From: Pseudomonadota bacterium
Lineage (GTDB): Bacteria; Pseudomonadota; Alphaproteobacteria; Micropepsales; Micropepsaceae
Assembly (NCBI GenBank): GCA_021808875.1
Contig: JAKBAU010000035.1
Location: 1 to 18,038, forward strand
Direction of reading: 5' to 3'
Length of the DNA stretch: 18,038 nt
Part shown: positions 8,401-14,737 of the stretch, piece after piece
How positions within the stretch are numbered: position 1 is the stretch's first letter
Layout of the letters: every line of letters begins with the position of its first letter
Notes under the pieces: model-generated
The model's database searches: none
Told to the model about the DNA's origin: nothing
The model's input: the letters and a program-made list of their open reading frames with translations, nothing else
Made by a program: the position numbers and the translations under genes

Positions 8401-11115
8401 CGCTCGTCGTCATACGTCCAGGACCTTCACGTTGCCATCGAGACGATGGTGCGGAAAAGCCAATCCCATCCTCAGGCCGCCACGGATTTCGCGCGCGGCT
8501 CGGTCTTCGTCCTGCGCGCCGATCTCCTCTCACAGGAAGCGCGCGCGCTTCTGCCCTCTGTCGCACGCGTGGTTCTGTCGGCGCGCCAGGGAAGCCTGTC
8601 GGGGCAACTCGACCGGTTGCGCAAGGCGAGCATCACCGTGCCCCCACCACCGAGACGCCCGAAGCCGACGGACGACTCGCCGCCCACTCCGGCAAAACTC
8701 GAACTCCAGTTTTTCAACGGGCTGGGCGGGTTCGCGGCCGATGGCCGCGAATATGTGACGATCCTGAATGCCGGGCAGGTGACGCCCGCCCCGTGGATCA
8801 ATGTGATCGCCAACGAAGTCTTCGGTTTTCAGGTTGCGGCCGAAGGGGCCGGGTACACATGGTCCGGCAACAGCAAAGAGAACCAGTTGACGCCCTGGTC
8901 GAACGATCCGGTGACCGACCGGGCCGGCGAAGTCCTCTACGTGCGCGACGAAGAGGACGGTGCGTTGTGGGGACCGACGGCTCTCCCGATCCGGAACGAG
9001 ACCTCGTCGTATACCGTTCGCCACGGTCAGGGATACAGCTGCTTCGAGCACGACGCGAACGGGATCGCGCTCAATCTTCTCCAGTACGTACCACTTCACG
9101 ACCCGATCAAGATCTCGCGCTTGAAAATCCGTAACACCTCGACGCGGACGCGGCGGCTTTCCATCACCGCTTATGTCGAATGGGTGCTGGGCTCTTCGCG
9201 GGCGGCATCTGCGCCTTTCGTTGCGACCGAAATCGATACTGCAACCGGCGCGCTCCTTGCCCGCAACCCCTGGAGCACGGCATTCGGCTCGCGGGTCGCG
9301 TTCATGGACCTGTCGGGCCGGCAGACAGACTGGACCGGCGACCGGCGGGAGTTCCTGGGCCGCAACGGATCGCTCGACCATCCCGTCGCGCTCGCACAGG
9401 GGGCCGCCCCGCTTTCCGGTAATACCGGCGCGGGCCTTGATCCGTGTGGCGTTCTGCAGGCACCGGTGATACTGGCGCCTGGCGAAAGCACGGAGATTGT
9501 CTTCTTCCTGGGGCAAGCTGCGAGCGCGGTCGACGCGCAGTCCCTCATCGCACATTACCGCACGGTCGATCTTGAAGCCGTTTTCCGCGATGTCCTGCAG
9601 TATTGGGACGACTTACTAGGCGCCGCGCAGGTGAAAACGCCGGACCGTGCGATGGACATCATGCTCAATCGCTGGCTGCTATACCAAACGGTGGCCTGCC
9701 GCTTATGGGCGCGCTCGGCGTTCTATCAGGCGAGCGGCGCCTATGGCTTCCGCGACCAACTCCAGGACGGAATGGCGCTCGCGCTGTCGCGGCCCGCGAT
9801 GACGCGCGAACACCTCTTGCGCGCCGCCGCCCGGCAATTCGTCGAGGGGGACGCGCAGCATTGGTGGTTACCGCCGTTCGGACAGGGCGTGCGCACGCGC
9901 GTTTCGGATGACCGCATCTGGTTGGCCTATGCCGTCGCGCACTATGTCGACGCCACTGGCGATGCGTCGGTGCTGGACGAGCAGATCCCCTTCATTGAAG
10001 GACAGGTGCTACAGCCCGGTGAAAACGACGCCTACTTCCAGCCCACGGTGTCTGATAAAACTGCTTCGCTATTCGAGCATTGCGCGCGCGGGCTAGACGT
10101 CAGTCTTGCCACGGGCGTTCACGGCCTACCTCTGATCGGCACTGGAGATTGGAACGACGGCTTGACCCGCGTCGGGGATCGGGGAAAGGGCGAAAGCGTC
10201 TGGCTCGGCTGGTTCCTGCATGCAAGCCTTTCCGCCTTCATACCTCTGGCCCAAAGCCGCAACGAGAACACCCGTGCCGCAACCTGGCGCGCTCACGTTG
10301 TCGAATTGCAGGCGGCTCTCGAACAGGACGGTTGGGACGGAAATTGGTACCGGCGGGCCTATTTCGATGACGGAATGCCGCTCGGCTCGTCTACGAACAG
10401 CGAATGCCGGATCGACTCCATCGCCCAGTCCTGGAGTGTGTTGACCGGTGCCGCCAATCCCGGCCGCGCCGCGCAAGCGATGGCTGCCGCCGACGAACAG
10501 CTTGTCCACCGCGATGCCGGGCTTGCACTGATCTTCACTCCGCCCTTCGACCGCACACCGCTCGATCCGGGCTACATCAAGGGCTATCCACCGGGCATCC
10601 GCGAGAACGGCGGTCAATACACCCATGCGGCGGTCTGGTCGGTGATTGCTCATGCAAAGCTTGGCGACGGCGACAAGGCTGCGGAGCTCTTCGCGCTCCT
10701 CAATCCGATCAGTCACGCCAGCACGCGCGCCGGCGTGCATCGCTACAAAGTCGAGCCGTATGTTGTTGCCGCCGACGTCTACTCCGAACCGCCGCATGTC
10801 GGGCGCGGCGGCTGGACGTGGTACACCGGATCGGCCGCCTGGCTCTATCGCGCGGGCATCGAGTCCATTCTCGGTTTGCGCCGACAAGGTGCATTCCTGC
10901 TCCTCGATCCCTGTATCCCCAAACACTGGCCCAGGTTCGAACTCTCCTATCGATATGGCACGACGCGCTACGACATCGTGGTCGAGAACCCCCACGGTAT
11001 CAGCGGCGGCATTGCTTCCGTGGAATTCGACGGCCGTTTGTTACACGATGCGCCAATACGCCTGCCTCTGGTCGACGATGGAGAAATTCATAAGGTCCGC
11101 GCGGTTCTGGGGTGA
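2476..11115 (+). CDS. ndvB: cyclic beta-1,2-glucan synthase (GT84-GH94 fusion)
   Basis: Makes cyclic beta-1,2-glucan from UDP-glucose at the inner membrane: initiation, elongation, phosphorolytic length control and cyclisation on one chain; the product goes to the periplasm for osmotic adaptation and, in rhizobia, agrobacteria and brucellae, host interaction. The 2879 residues from GTG 2476 (2838 from TTG 2599) fit the family's roughly 2830-2870. The order seen: N-terminal soluble part with the FSVERLEQHAESLA motif; two membrane spans (448-510); GT84 domain with DADT (663-666) and QHRWARGDW (810-818), the DxD and Q-x-x-R-W motifs of family-2-like glucosyltransferases; a second membrane cluster (about 856-1025); a glycoamylase-like region with WGISESAYN (from 1423) and MAHHQGM; two beta-sandwich domains (about 1596 and 2076 on); and a GH94 (alpha/alpha)6 barrel with the catalytic GDWNDG (2557-2562). 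No frameshift is seen. The exporter gene ndvA/chvA is not in the window. Confidence 0.95.
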   Translation: MVRGLPCTGDEESIPREFERNVRAACARKLGVEHARGRKAKLILSFLTAFRRRPLPSPWDTEDSICEELFSVERLEQHAESLAAAQPVTAIPIGRRPLGARLKDNEAVLLAAYREIGKTTRNGQAATPAAEWLLDNYHLVEEQIREVRDDLPTRYYRQLPKLADGPFAGLPRVFGLAWAFVAHTDSRFDPEMLCRFVRAYQRVQPLAIGELWALSITLRIVLVENLRRAARRIVRSRAERQDADDIADRLLGVNGQTAEPVDVVLEDFERAPLPETFAVELVQRLRDQDPRVTPALVWLESRLSAQGTTADELVQGEHQRQGAASVTVRNIITSMRMASAVDWTELFESVSLVDDVLQSGSDFAAMDFPARNLYRSAIEELARGSHLTELEIAHAALDAATVAHEQEGRARDPGYHLISGGRRQFERTIGFRAPLRSWLARCNARTGISGYVGCVFLVAAALLLLPMLALHAGGWPLGLLAFLGFFPAIDLAVALVNRAVMAVFGATALPGLALREGIPPNLRTIVAVPAMLTTQEATEEQIERLEIHYLASPEGALHFALLSDWRDAPAEHAEQDSKLLDIAKRGIDRLNTQYGPAPGGERFLLLHRRRVWNEDQQQWIGWERKRGKLHELNRLLRGATDTTFVTLAGHPVPADVRYVITLDADTRLPRETVRKLIGKMAHPLNQPLFDAAAGRVVDGYAVLQPRVTPSLPVGREGSLFQRVFSSMNGIDPYASTVSDVYQDLFGQGSYAGKGIYDVDAFEAALNDRVSESTLLSHDLFEGTFARAGLVSDVEVVEEYPSRYDVAAARQHRWARGDWQLLPWIFGRADASRDQRSKSTLPSIGRWKMLDNLRRTLSAPASVLALLLAWTLSEHDAALWTFFILSTIAVPTLLPVLAAIVPRSARTTARSHLDALAGDLGLALTQSALTVTFLAHQAWSMSDAIGRTLFRLFVSHRHLLEWTTAAHATLSPRLHLAGAYRRMAASVVIVALSSFAIWLSGGHAWPVATPFLLLWATAPAITRWVSLSPLVAGRLPVSETDARDLRLVARRTWRFFETFVTAADQMLPPDNFQEDPKSVLAHRTSPTNMGLYLLSAVSARDFGWMGATETVERLEATLVTMGSLQRFRGHFYNWYDTSDLRPLDPRYVSTVDSGNLAGHLIAVANACREWIDCPLAVAQLTAGIDDASRLAHEAIEKLPLARTEFITRRELESALDTLDAAVKTLTDSELPGCLQELAKRATTVVDIAQVLAGGDDASIEVLFWTRALQRSVDSHLRDAFQSAEFGRLLKLRLLALETTTRAMADSMEFGFLLDPRRKLLSIGYLVAEARLDESCYDLLASEARLASFLAIAKGDVPTRHWFRLGRAVTPIEHAAALVSWSGSMFEYLMPSLVMRAPAGSLLEETSRLVVHRQISFGAERKLPWGISESAYNARDLEFTYQYSTFGIPGLGLKRGLGENAVVAPYATALATMVDPAAANRNFTRLAAAGARGRYGFYEALDYTRSRLPDGLDCTVIRAFMAHHQGMTIVAIADALLDGKMRDRFHAEPAVQAAELLLQERTPRDVAAARPWAEDTGTNVSVRVLDRPTVRRIRSPHGPTPAVHLLSNGRYAVMLTAAGSGYSRWRDMAISRWREDMTCDDWGSYVYLRDTRSGNVWSAGYQPCSVEPDSFDVRFSEDKVEYTRRDGAITTLLEVVVSPEHDAEVRRLSVSNTDLRPREIEITSYSELVLTSPAADAAHPAFSKLFVQTEYDAKAGVLLATRRRRSLTDPEIWAAHLAIVEGETVGEIEIETDRAKFLGRGHGTRSPVAMDGRSLSGSVGTVLDPIFALRRRIRVQPGERVRVTFWTIVAPSRTDVLALVDKHQDVNAFDRAATLAWTQAQVQLRHLDVGAEEANLFQRLAGHVLYASPSMRPSSDAIRRGGGDPAGLWAQSISGDIPIVLVRIDSIEDVAIVGQLLRAHEYWRMKGMGVDLVVLNERSSSYVQDLHVAIETMVRKSQSHPQAATDFARGSVFVLRADLLSQEARALLPSVARVVLSARQGSLSGQLDRLRKASITVPPPPRRPKPTDDSPPTPAKLELQFFNGLGGFAADGREYVTILNAGQVTPAPWINVIANEVFGFQVAAEGAGYTWSGNSKENQLTPWSNDPVTDRAGEVLYVRDEEDGALWGPTALPIRNETSSYTVRHGQGYSCFEHDANGIALNLLQYVPLHDPIKISRLKIRNTSTRTRRLSITAYVEWVLGSSRAASAPFVATEIDTATGALLARNPWSTAFGSRVAFMDLSGRQTDWTGDRREFLGRNGSLDHPVALAQGAAPLSGNTGAGLDPCGVLQAPVILAPGESTEIVFFLGQAASAVDAQSLIAHYRTVDLEAVFRDVLQYWDDLLGAAQVKTPDRAMDIMLNRWLLYQTVACRLWARSAFYQASGAYGFRDQLQDGMALALSRPAMTREHLLRAAARQFVEGDAQHWWLPPFGQGVRTRVSDDRIWLAYAVAHYVDATGDASVLDEQIPFIEGQVLQPGENDAYFQPTVSDKTASLFEHCARGLDVSLATGVHGLPLIGTGDWNDGLTRVGDRGKGESVWLGWFLHASLSAFIPLAQSRNENTRAATWRAHVVELQAALEQDGWDGNWYRRAYFDDGMPLGSSTNSECRIDSIAQSWSVLTGAANPGRAAQAMAAADEQLVHRDAGLALIFTPPFDRTPLDPGYIKGYPPGIRENGGQYTHAAVWSVIAHAKLGDGDKAAELFALLNPISHASTRAGVHRYKVEPYVVAADVYSEPPHVGRGGWTWYTGSAAWLYRAGIESILGLRRQGAFLLLDPCIPKHWPRFELSYRYGTTRYDIVVENPHGISGGIASVEFDGRLLHDAPIRLPLVDDGEIHKVRAVLG
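2587..2601 (+). promoter_or_regulatory. candidate ribosome site and TTG start for ndvB
   Basis: AGAAAGG at 2587-2593, five bases, then TTG at 2599, in frame with ndvB (codon 42 of the long ORF). Starting here gives 2838 residues, close to known rhizobial NdvB/ChvB lengths, whereas the GTG at 2476 lies only about 12 bases from the predicted transcript start and has no clear Shine-Dalgarno. Confidence 0.45.
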
Positions 11116-11119
11116 TCGG

Positions 11120-11257
11120 TTATGACTTGAGCTGGATGTGGGTGCGAAAAAAATCTATTTCCGCGTGATCCGAACACGCGGAGCGGCTCACGCCGACACA
11201 CAGTGTGCCGTTGCGGTGGCTCGCGAGGATGTAAACGTAGTAGAGGTGTTTGCGCAT
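11120..11257 (-). pseudogene. truncated GIY-YIG nuclease-like remnant
   Basis: From ATG at 11257 the ORF is only 45 residues. It begins MRKHLYYVYILASHRNGTL then CVGV, the usual start of small GIY-YIG proteins of the YhbQ/COG2827 type ('YYVYILAS-RNGTLYVGVT'), in which the second motif normally has YVGVT. After VGV the family sequence is lost: the expected 'DL--R---H' with the catalytic Arg and the later Glu is absent, and the tail is unrelated. It is therefore a non-functional fragment. It is convergent with ndvB, four bases after its stop. Confidence 0.65.
11147..11181 (-). terminator. possible intrinsic terminator, minus strand
   Basis: CCGCGTG / CACGCGG (11161-11167, 11175-11181) with a 7-base loop. 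Reading leftward on the minus strand the stem is followed by seven bases and then seven T's (A-run 11147-11153). The U-tract offset makes it imperfect. It would stop leftward transcripts before they run into ndvB. Confidence 0.4.
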
Positions 11258-11323
11258 AGGGCTATCAAAGTGCAAGCATTCGGTGGGACTGAGTGCGTTT
11301 GACCACCTGGGTCCCTTCCCCTC

Positions 11324-11345
11324 GCATCGCGCCCGGGCGCGACGC
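11324..11345. repeat. REP-like palindrome
   Basis: A perfect 16-bp palindrome TCGCGCCCGGGCGCGA (11327-11342) extending to 22 bp with one mismatch. It sits in a stretch reading CTGGGTCCCTTCCCC before and CCGGGCATGACA after, the style of alphaproteobacterial intergenic repeats that often flank GIY-YIG genes. Only one copy is present in this window. Confidence 0.45.
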
Positions 11346-11393
11346 TTGCCGGGCATGACAACTGAGTTAACTGGCGCGGTGGACATCGTGCCT

Positions 11394-11418
11394 CGCTAAG
11401 CGGCAAAGCAGCTTAACG
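11394..11418 (-). terminator. stem-loop beside the distal guaA-end copy
   Basis: CGCTAAGC, nine-base loop, GCTTAACG: 8 bp with one G-U. It begins ten bases beyond the guaA 3'-end copy on its downstream side, where a guaA terminator would be expected if that copy marks the original gene end. No U-tract. Confidence 0.35.
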
Positions 11419-11428
11419 ACCGTTCCTC

Positions 11429-11444
11429 ACTCCCACTCAATTGT
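11429..11444 (-). other. displaced guaA 3' end, candidate attachment site
   Basis: ACTCCCACTCAATTGT matches 14740-14755 (ACTCCCACTCGATTGT) at 15 of 16 bases in the same orientation. On the minus strand it reads ACA ATT GAG TGG GAG TGA, encoding Thr-Ile-Glu-Trp-Glu-stop, the exact end of the resident GuaA (which uses ATC and TAG). The 3' end of guaA is a recognised integration site of genomic islands. Interpretation as an att half-site is inference. Confidence 0.6.
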
Positions 11445-11759
11445 TCAAAAGACCGATAATATTCCGTTTTTATTGAGAAAACAAAACGCTCAACGCCGCT
11501 TTTGCCGTCAGCCATACCGTCAATAATTCGGACTGCTGATTTCATTGGGAAATTTCGAGCGATGGAAAATTTCTCCTATCGCCGGCTATCGGCAGCGGTC
11601 ACCATGTTGCCTCTTCGTTTGGCCCCGACCGAAATCACCTGCGGTAAGAACGGCCGAACAAAAAATACCGTCAAAACCCCGAATTTCTCAATTCGATCAG
11701 AATGTAACAAAAACCTCTGCAATCCAGTCGATCCGGATCTACGCCGTTCACCGATGGCC
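11445..11759. other. AT-richer gene-poor stretch
   Basis: Noticeably richer in A and T runs than its neighbours. Short ORFs exist on both strands (up to about 89 codons on the plus strand from 11502), but none has a ribosome site together with a recognisable motif. A short inverted repeat (GGGAAATTT / AAATTTCTC, near 11546-11575) is the only structure noticed. It probably belongs to the inserted block, as the composition change starts at the guaA-end copy. Confidence 0.45.
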
Positions 11760-12161
11760 TCAAGCTGGTGAAATCAGTTGCACTTTTGGAAAGTAGCCTG
11801 CGTACCGACGAGCGTCACGCGTTAACAAGCTCATGCCCGAGACAGCCGCGTGTGCGCCGATATAGAAATCCGGAAGCGGCGAGGTCCGAACGCCGCCGCG
11901 CCGGCGGTATTCCACGAAGGCCCGGCCGGCGACAAATCCGGCCTCATAAGGCAACGCCAGTCTTCGGAACGCGTCGACGCCGAGGCAGCGATCAAGATCG
12001 CCGATCGTAGCGAAACCGGAGGCAATCTCGGCATAGATGATGGGATTGATCGCGACTTCGTCACGATTGGCGGCATCGCTGAGCGCCGCCTCTGACCAGG
12101 CCTGCCAGGATGAGTCCTTGGTCAGGACATCAATGATGACGTTGGAGTCGACGAGAATCAT
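11760..12161 (-). CDS. vapC: PIN-domain toxin, VapC type
   Basis: 133 residues, the usual VapC size. The PIN-domain acidic residues are all there: D5 in MILVDSN, E45 in IIYAEIASGF, D98 in PLPDFYIGAHA and D116 in LLTRDARRY. They form the metal site of this RNase family; VapC toxins cut RNA, often tRNA, when released from VapB. It follows the AbrB-like antitoxin gene by 11 bp on the same strand, the standard antitoxin-first order. The RNA target cannot be read from sequence. The gene lies in the block bracketed by guaA-end repeats, where such modules often help keep islands in place. Confidence 0.9.
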   Translation of the reverse strand: MILVDSNVIIDVLTKDSSWQAWSEAALSDAANRDEVAINPIIYAEIASGFATIGDLDRCLGVDAFRRLALPYEAGFVAGRAFVEYRRRGGVRTSPLPDFYIGAHAAVSGMSLLTRDARRYAGYFPKVQLISPA

Positions 12162-12172
12162 CGTCGGTCAAC

Positions 12173-12424
12173 TCAGCCATCGTCCGCCGAGGGCCCTCGC
12201 ATTAACGCGACGATCTCATCCGTGGTCATCTTGAAGTCGCCGCGTCCGCGCAGGCCTTCGATCAGCTTTCGCCCTCTGGTCTGGCGAGCGCCGCCCGACG
12301 CCGATTTGACCAGTCGGACGACGCCGGCCTCAATCTCGAATTCGACGTCGGTTCCAGGCATTAGGCCCGCGCGTACTCGGACCTCCTGCGGGATGGTGAC
12401 CTGACCCTTTGTCGTAATCCTCAT
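12173..12424 (-). CDS. vapB: AbrB/SpoVT-type antitoxin, VapB
   Basis: 83 residues. The first 40 form a swapped-hairpin AbrB DNA-binding domain (MRITTKGQVTIPQEVRVRAG, then VEFEIEAGVVRLVK). The C-terminal part (RGRKLIEGLRGRGDFKMTTDEIVALMRG) is the segment expected to thread into the toxin's active site. ATG at 12424 is preceded by AAAAGG eight bases upstream. It is cotranscribed with the PIN toxin, and should repress its own promoter, for which a matching inverted repeat lies just upstream. Confidence 0.9.
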   Translation of the reverse strand: MRITTKGQVTIPQEVRVRAGLMPGTDVEFEIEAGVVRLVKSASGGARQTRGRKLIEGLRGRGDFKMTTDEIVALMRGPSADDG

Positions 12425-12436
12425 GGCAAAAACCTT

Positions 12437-12483
12437 TTCTTACCGCGCCGAGTAAGAATACTGCGTTCACCACTCCAATTCAA
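12437..12483 (-). promoter_or_regulatory. vapBC promoter with overlapping operator
   Basis: On the minus strand TTGAAT (12483-12478), exactly 17 bases, then TATTCT (12460-12455), close to sigma70 consensus. An inverted repeat TTCTTAC / GTAAGAA (12437-12443 and 12452-12458, 8-base centre) overlaps the -10 and reaches the start site. A VapB or VapBC complex bound there would block polymerase. Confidence 0.65.
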
Positions 12484-12602
12484 TATCGACGTTCAGTCTC
12501 TCGAGGTCTACCTGCAGCCCAAGCCGAGTCCTGACGCTAATGTCCAGTCCGCACCTGACGCCACATCGACGGTCCGGTATGTCGCGTCCTCCCCCGCACA
12601 CC

Positions 12603-12639
12603 AAAAAGCAGAGCCCGCCATTTTCCGGATGGGGCTCTG
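12603..12639 (-). terminator. intrinsic terminator after the MFS remnant
   Basis: CAGAGCCC (12609-12616) pairs with GGGCTCTG (12632-12639). Reading leftward the stem is followed by C and then T's (A-run 12603-12607). It lies about 86 bases after the MFS stop codon and matches the reading direction of that gene. The rest of 12484-12725 holds no gene I can support. Confidence 0.6.
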
Positions 12640-12725
12640 AGCGGAAGTTGGAAAGTCTGCTTCTCGGCTCGCCATTGCTACCCTTCCGGATCGCCATTCC
12701 CTTACACGGCGGCTCGGGCGCTGCC

Positions 12726-12890
12726 TCAAGCCGCGTCCCAGTCGACCGGCTCCACCTTGGGCATAATCACGCCCCAGCCGAGCGCGCCGGTCAGCACCAC
12801 GCCGGCGGCCAGTAGGAAGGCGATGTTGAACGAGTGGGTCTTGTCGACCAGCCATCCGGTGATGATGGGGCCGATAATCCCGGCGATATT
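12726..12890 (-). pseudogene. C-terminal fragment of an MFS transporter
   Basis: The minus strand encodes about 54 residues: NIAGIIGPIITGWLVDKT (a membrane span with the N-I-A-G-I-I-G-P motif of the second half of MFS anion:cation symporters), then a second span FNIAFLLAAGVVLTGALGW, then a short cytoplasmic end VEPVDWDAA and TGA at 12726-12728. That motif and tail resemble sugar-acid/galactonate transporters of the ACS family. The N-terminal ten spans are missing. Upstream, similarity ends about 20 bases before the insertion-sequence target repeat, with an in-frame stop in between, so the truncation predates and is separate from the IS insertion. Confidence 0.7.
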
Positions 12891-12909
12891 GTCGATCTCG
12901 GATCATCAA

Positions 12910-12917
12910 CGGAAGAG
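12910..12917. repeat. target-site duplication, left copy
   Basis: CGGAAGAG, directly next to the left inverted repeat; identical to 14667-14674. Confidence 0.85.
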
Positions 12918-12940
12918 GTAACAGGGGCAAAGCTCCGGGC
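12918..12940. repeat. IS left terminal inverted repeat
   Basis: Begins GTAACAGGGGCAAA and ends TCCGGGC; matches the reverse complement of 14644-14666 at 20 of 23 bases. Confidence 0.85.
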
Positions 12941-12983
12941 ATTGGCCTGAAGGTGACGGGTAGCGGGATTTTGCGCGCTGGGC

Positions 12984-14575
12984 TCAGGCGGTGGAATGAG
13001 AGATGACCAGATCGGCGAGATTGGGCACGGTGTCGGCTGCTGTGGCGCCCAATCTGGCGCCGAGATAGTCCCAGAAAGGGATACCGAGCTTTTGACAGGT
13101 CTTCATCAATCCGTGGAAAGCATCTCGGCAATCTCGGCCATTGTCGCTGCGTGTTGTGCCGCTGATTTTTCGGCGGGTGACCTGGCAACGGATGTCTCTT
13201 TCGGACCCGTTGTTATGCAACGGAACATCGGGATGGTCGAGAACGCGCAGAAGCTCGGCCTTGTTGGCGTGTAACCTGGCAAGCAGCCGGTCGAGGGTGG
13301 TAAAGCCGGTTGTTTGCTTGAAGATGTGATCAAAGCGAGCCTTGAAGCCAGCTTTTCGGCGCGGATCCGGAACCTGGCGATAGACCTTGAGATCAGCATA
13401 GAACTGCCAGATCAGCGATTGGATCTGTTCATTGGCCTTGCGCGCCGCCTCGGTAAAGGTCTCGAGCTTGTTCACGAGACGCTCGGCATGAACCCAACAT
13501 AGAGCGTGGTCACCGATATTGAATTGACCGGCGGCATCGGACAGAATGACGCTCCCATCGAGGAAGCCGAGATCCAAAACGGCGCCCCATAACGCACCTT
13601 CCGTGGCTACCATCACCGGGTCTGGAGTGACCTTCATGGCGCTGATGCCGAGGTGTTCGAGATGGGCTTGCCAAGTCTGTATATCGGCGAAGCGCTGCTC
13701 GGGATGCTCGGCCAACTTGGTCATAACCGTGGCCGAGAGATGGCGCTGGCGCATGTAGGCGAAGGCCTCCTTGTTCAGCACGTAACAGGTCAGGCCAGCC
13801 CGCACGAGAGGAAGTTCAGCCGGCTCTTTGAGCGCGTGGTGGCGAAAAAGCTGAAGTGATCGTTGCCGATCTGCGTGCAGTAGCCGTTGCGCCCCTTGTG
13901 GCGGGCCCCAGTGTCATCCGCCGATATCCACCCGGCATGACCCAGGCCAGCGCGTAATACCGGGCGCGCTTCCGCGATGAAGCAGTCCTTGTCCTGGGTC
14001 AGGATGCGCACCACCTGCCGTTTGGAAATCGTCACGCCAAGCGCCTCGAGAAGCTTCACCAACCGCGGCACCGTCGTCTGTCCCAGGTGATACTGAGCCA
14101 GGATGAACCGCTTGAGCTCAGGCCCAAAGTGGTCCTCGACCCCAACCGGCAGCGGTGCGATCACCGTCTCCCCGTCCGGCGTTACCCAGCGCTCCCGCAG
14201 GTAGTGAACAACCTGTGCCTGGATCCTCACCTCATGGACGTTGAAACGCTCGTAGCCTTTGAAGCGCGAACCGGCAGGCAGGTCGGCCGCCTTGATGATC
14301 CGCTCTTCGTGAACCGCCAGCGGATTGGCTCCCTTGTTTCGCGTCTTTGCCCGTCGCTTCTTTCCGGACCGCTCTCGCGTCGCCTCCTCCATGCCCGAAG
14401 ACTTGGCAGGCTTGATATCGGGCTTGCCTTTGAGGCCTTTCAGCCGCGCGATCTCGTCGCGCTGCCAGCCAACCGTTCGCCGAAGTTCGGCCATCTCGTC
14501 CAGAAGCTTGAGCACCAGGCTCTTGAGCTCAGTTGGGGAAAGCGCATCGATGTCCGGCAGAATCGACATGGCCAC
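12984..14575 (-). pseudogene. IS66-like transposase, frameshifted
   Basis: Two ORFs (13790-14575 and 12984-13805) together cover about 530 residues, the usual TnpC size. The first has an N-terminal leucine-rich coiled coil (about 13-50), a basic linker (RSGKKRRAKTRNKG), and the first catalytic Asp in WISADDTGARHKG (220-221). It ends after SRLNFLS. The second continues with RAGLTCYVLN, the second Asp (ILSDAAGQFN), CWVHAERLV, and the catalytic Glu in HNNGSERDIR. The shift lies near 13805-13812; one base (or four) is missing. No usual slippery heptamer is there, so programmed frameshifting is unlikely. Likely start ATG 14569 rather than GTG 14575. Confidence 0.85.
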
Positions 14576-14643
14576 AGGGAGTCAGAACTGCCTCGACTCG
14601 GCAACCAGTCCAGACCCGTCCGAGTCACTCCGCCGCACGCACC

Positions 14644-14666
14644 GCCCGGACTTTTGCCCCGGTTAC
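14644..14666. repeat. IS right terminal inverted repeat
   Basis: Ends in GTTAC at 14662-14666; the partner of 12918-12940. Confidence 0.85.
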
Positions 14667-14674
14667 CGGAAGAG
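14667..14674. repeat. target-site duplication, right copy
   Basis: CGGAAGAG, directly next to the right inverted repeat; identical to 12910-12917. Confidence 0.85.
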
Positions 14675-14694
14675 ACTCTAAACCACTGCTTTTT

Positions 14695-14729
14695 CTACGA
14701 TATTCTACGCCAACCTACGCCGGACTACG
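14695..14729. repeat. four CTACG repeats at 10-bp spacing
   Basis: CTACG at 14695, 14705, 14715 and 14725 (CGTAG on the guaA strand), with a partial CTACT at 14730. The flanking bases vary, so it is not a plain tandem repeat; only the five-base core is kept at one helical turn. It lies between the IS and the guaA stop, 11 bp from the candidate att site, as binding sites for an integrase or excisionase would. Confidence 0.6.
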
Positions 14730-14737
14730 CTACTCCC

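Larger units (their letters stand above)
12918..14666 (-). mobile_element. IS66-like insertion sequence, single-ORF type
   Basis: 1749 bp. The ends are defined by 23-bp inverted repeats starting GTAAC and by a perfect 8-bp target duplication (CGGAAGAG on both sides). GTAA ends and 8-bp duplications are IS66-family traits. It has one long transposase reading region (tnpC-like) without tnpA/tnpB, as in the ISBst12 subgroup. The transposase is split by a frameshift, so the copy should not move by itself. The intact target duplication implies one simple insertion with no later rearrangement at its ends. Confidence 0.85.

Noticed and set aside
8530..9555. 341-codon minus-strand frame, and a 345-codon plus-strand frame near 8097-9134
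   Set aside because: Both are shadows of ndvB, in which the beta-sandwich motifs are intact and continuous.
11161..11181. Intrinsic terminator for ndvB on the plus strand
   Set aside because: The stem is followed by AGCGGCTC, not a T-tract, on the plus strand; the A-run lies before it, so it only suits leftward transcripts.
11396..11545. 49-codon minus-strand ORF that spans the distal guaA-end copy
   Set aside because: No ribosome site and no recognised family; the guaA-end reading in another frame explains the sequence better. It remains an alternative explanation for that stretch.
12508..13188. 226-codon minus-strand frame across the IS left end
   Set aside because: It crosses the target duplication and runs in a different frame from both the transposase and the MFS fragment.
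13805..13860. Programmed -1 frameshift in the transposase
   Set aside because: The direction would fit, but there is no X-XXY-YYZ heptamer at the overlap; the nearby T-run is not in a suitable phase.
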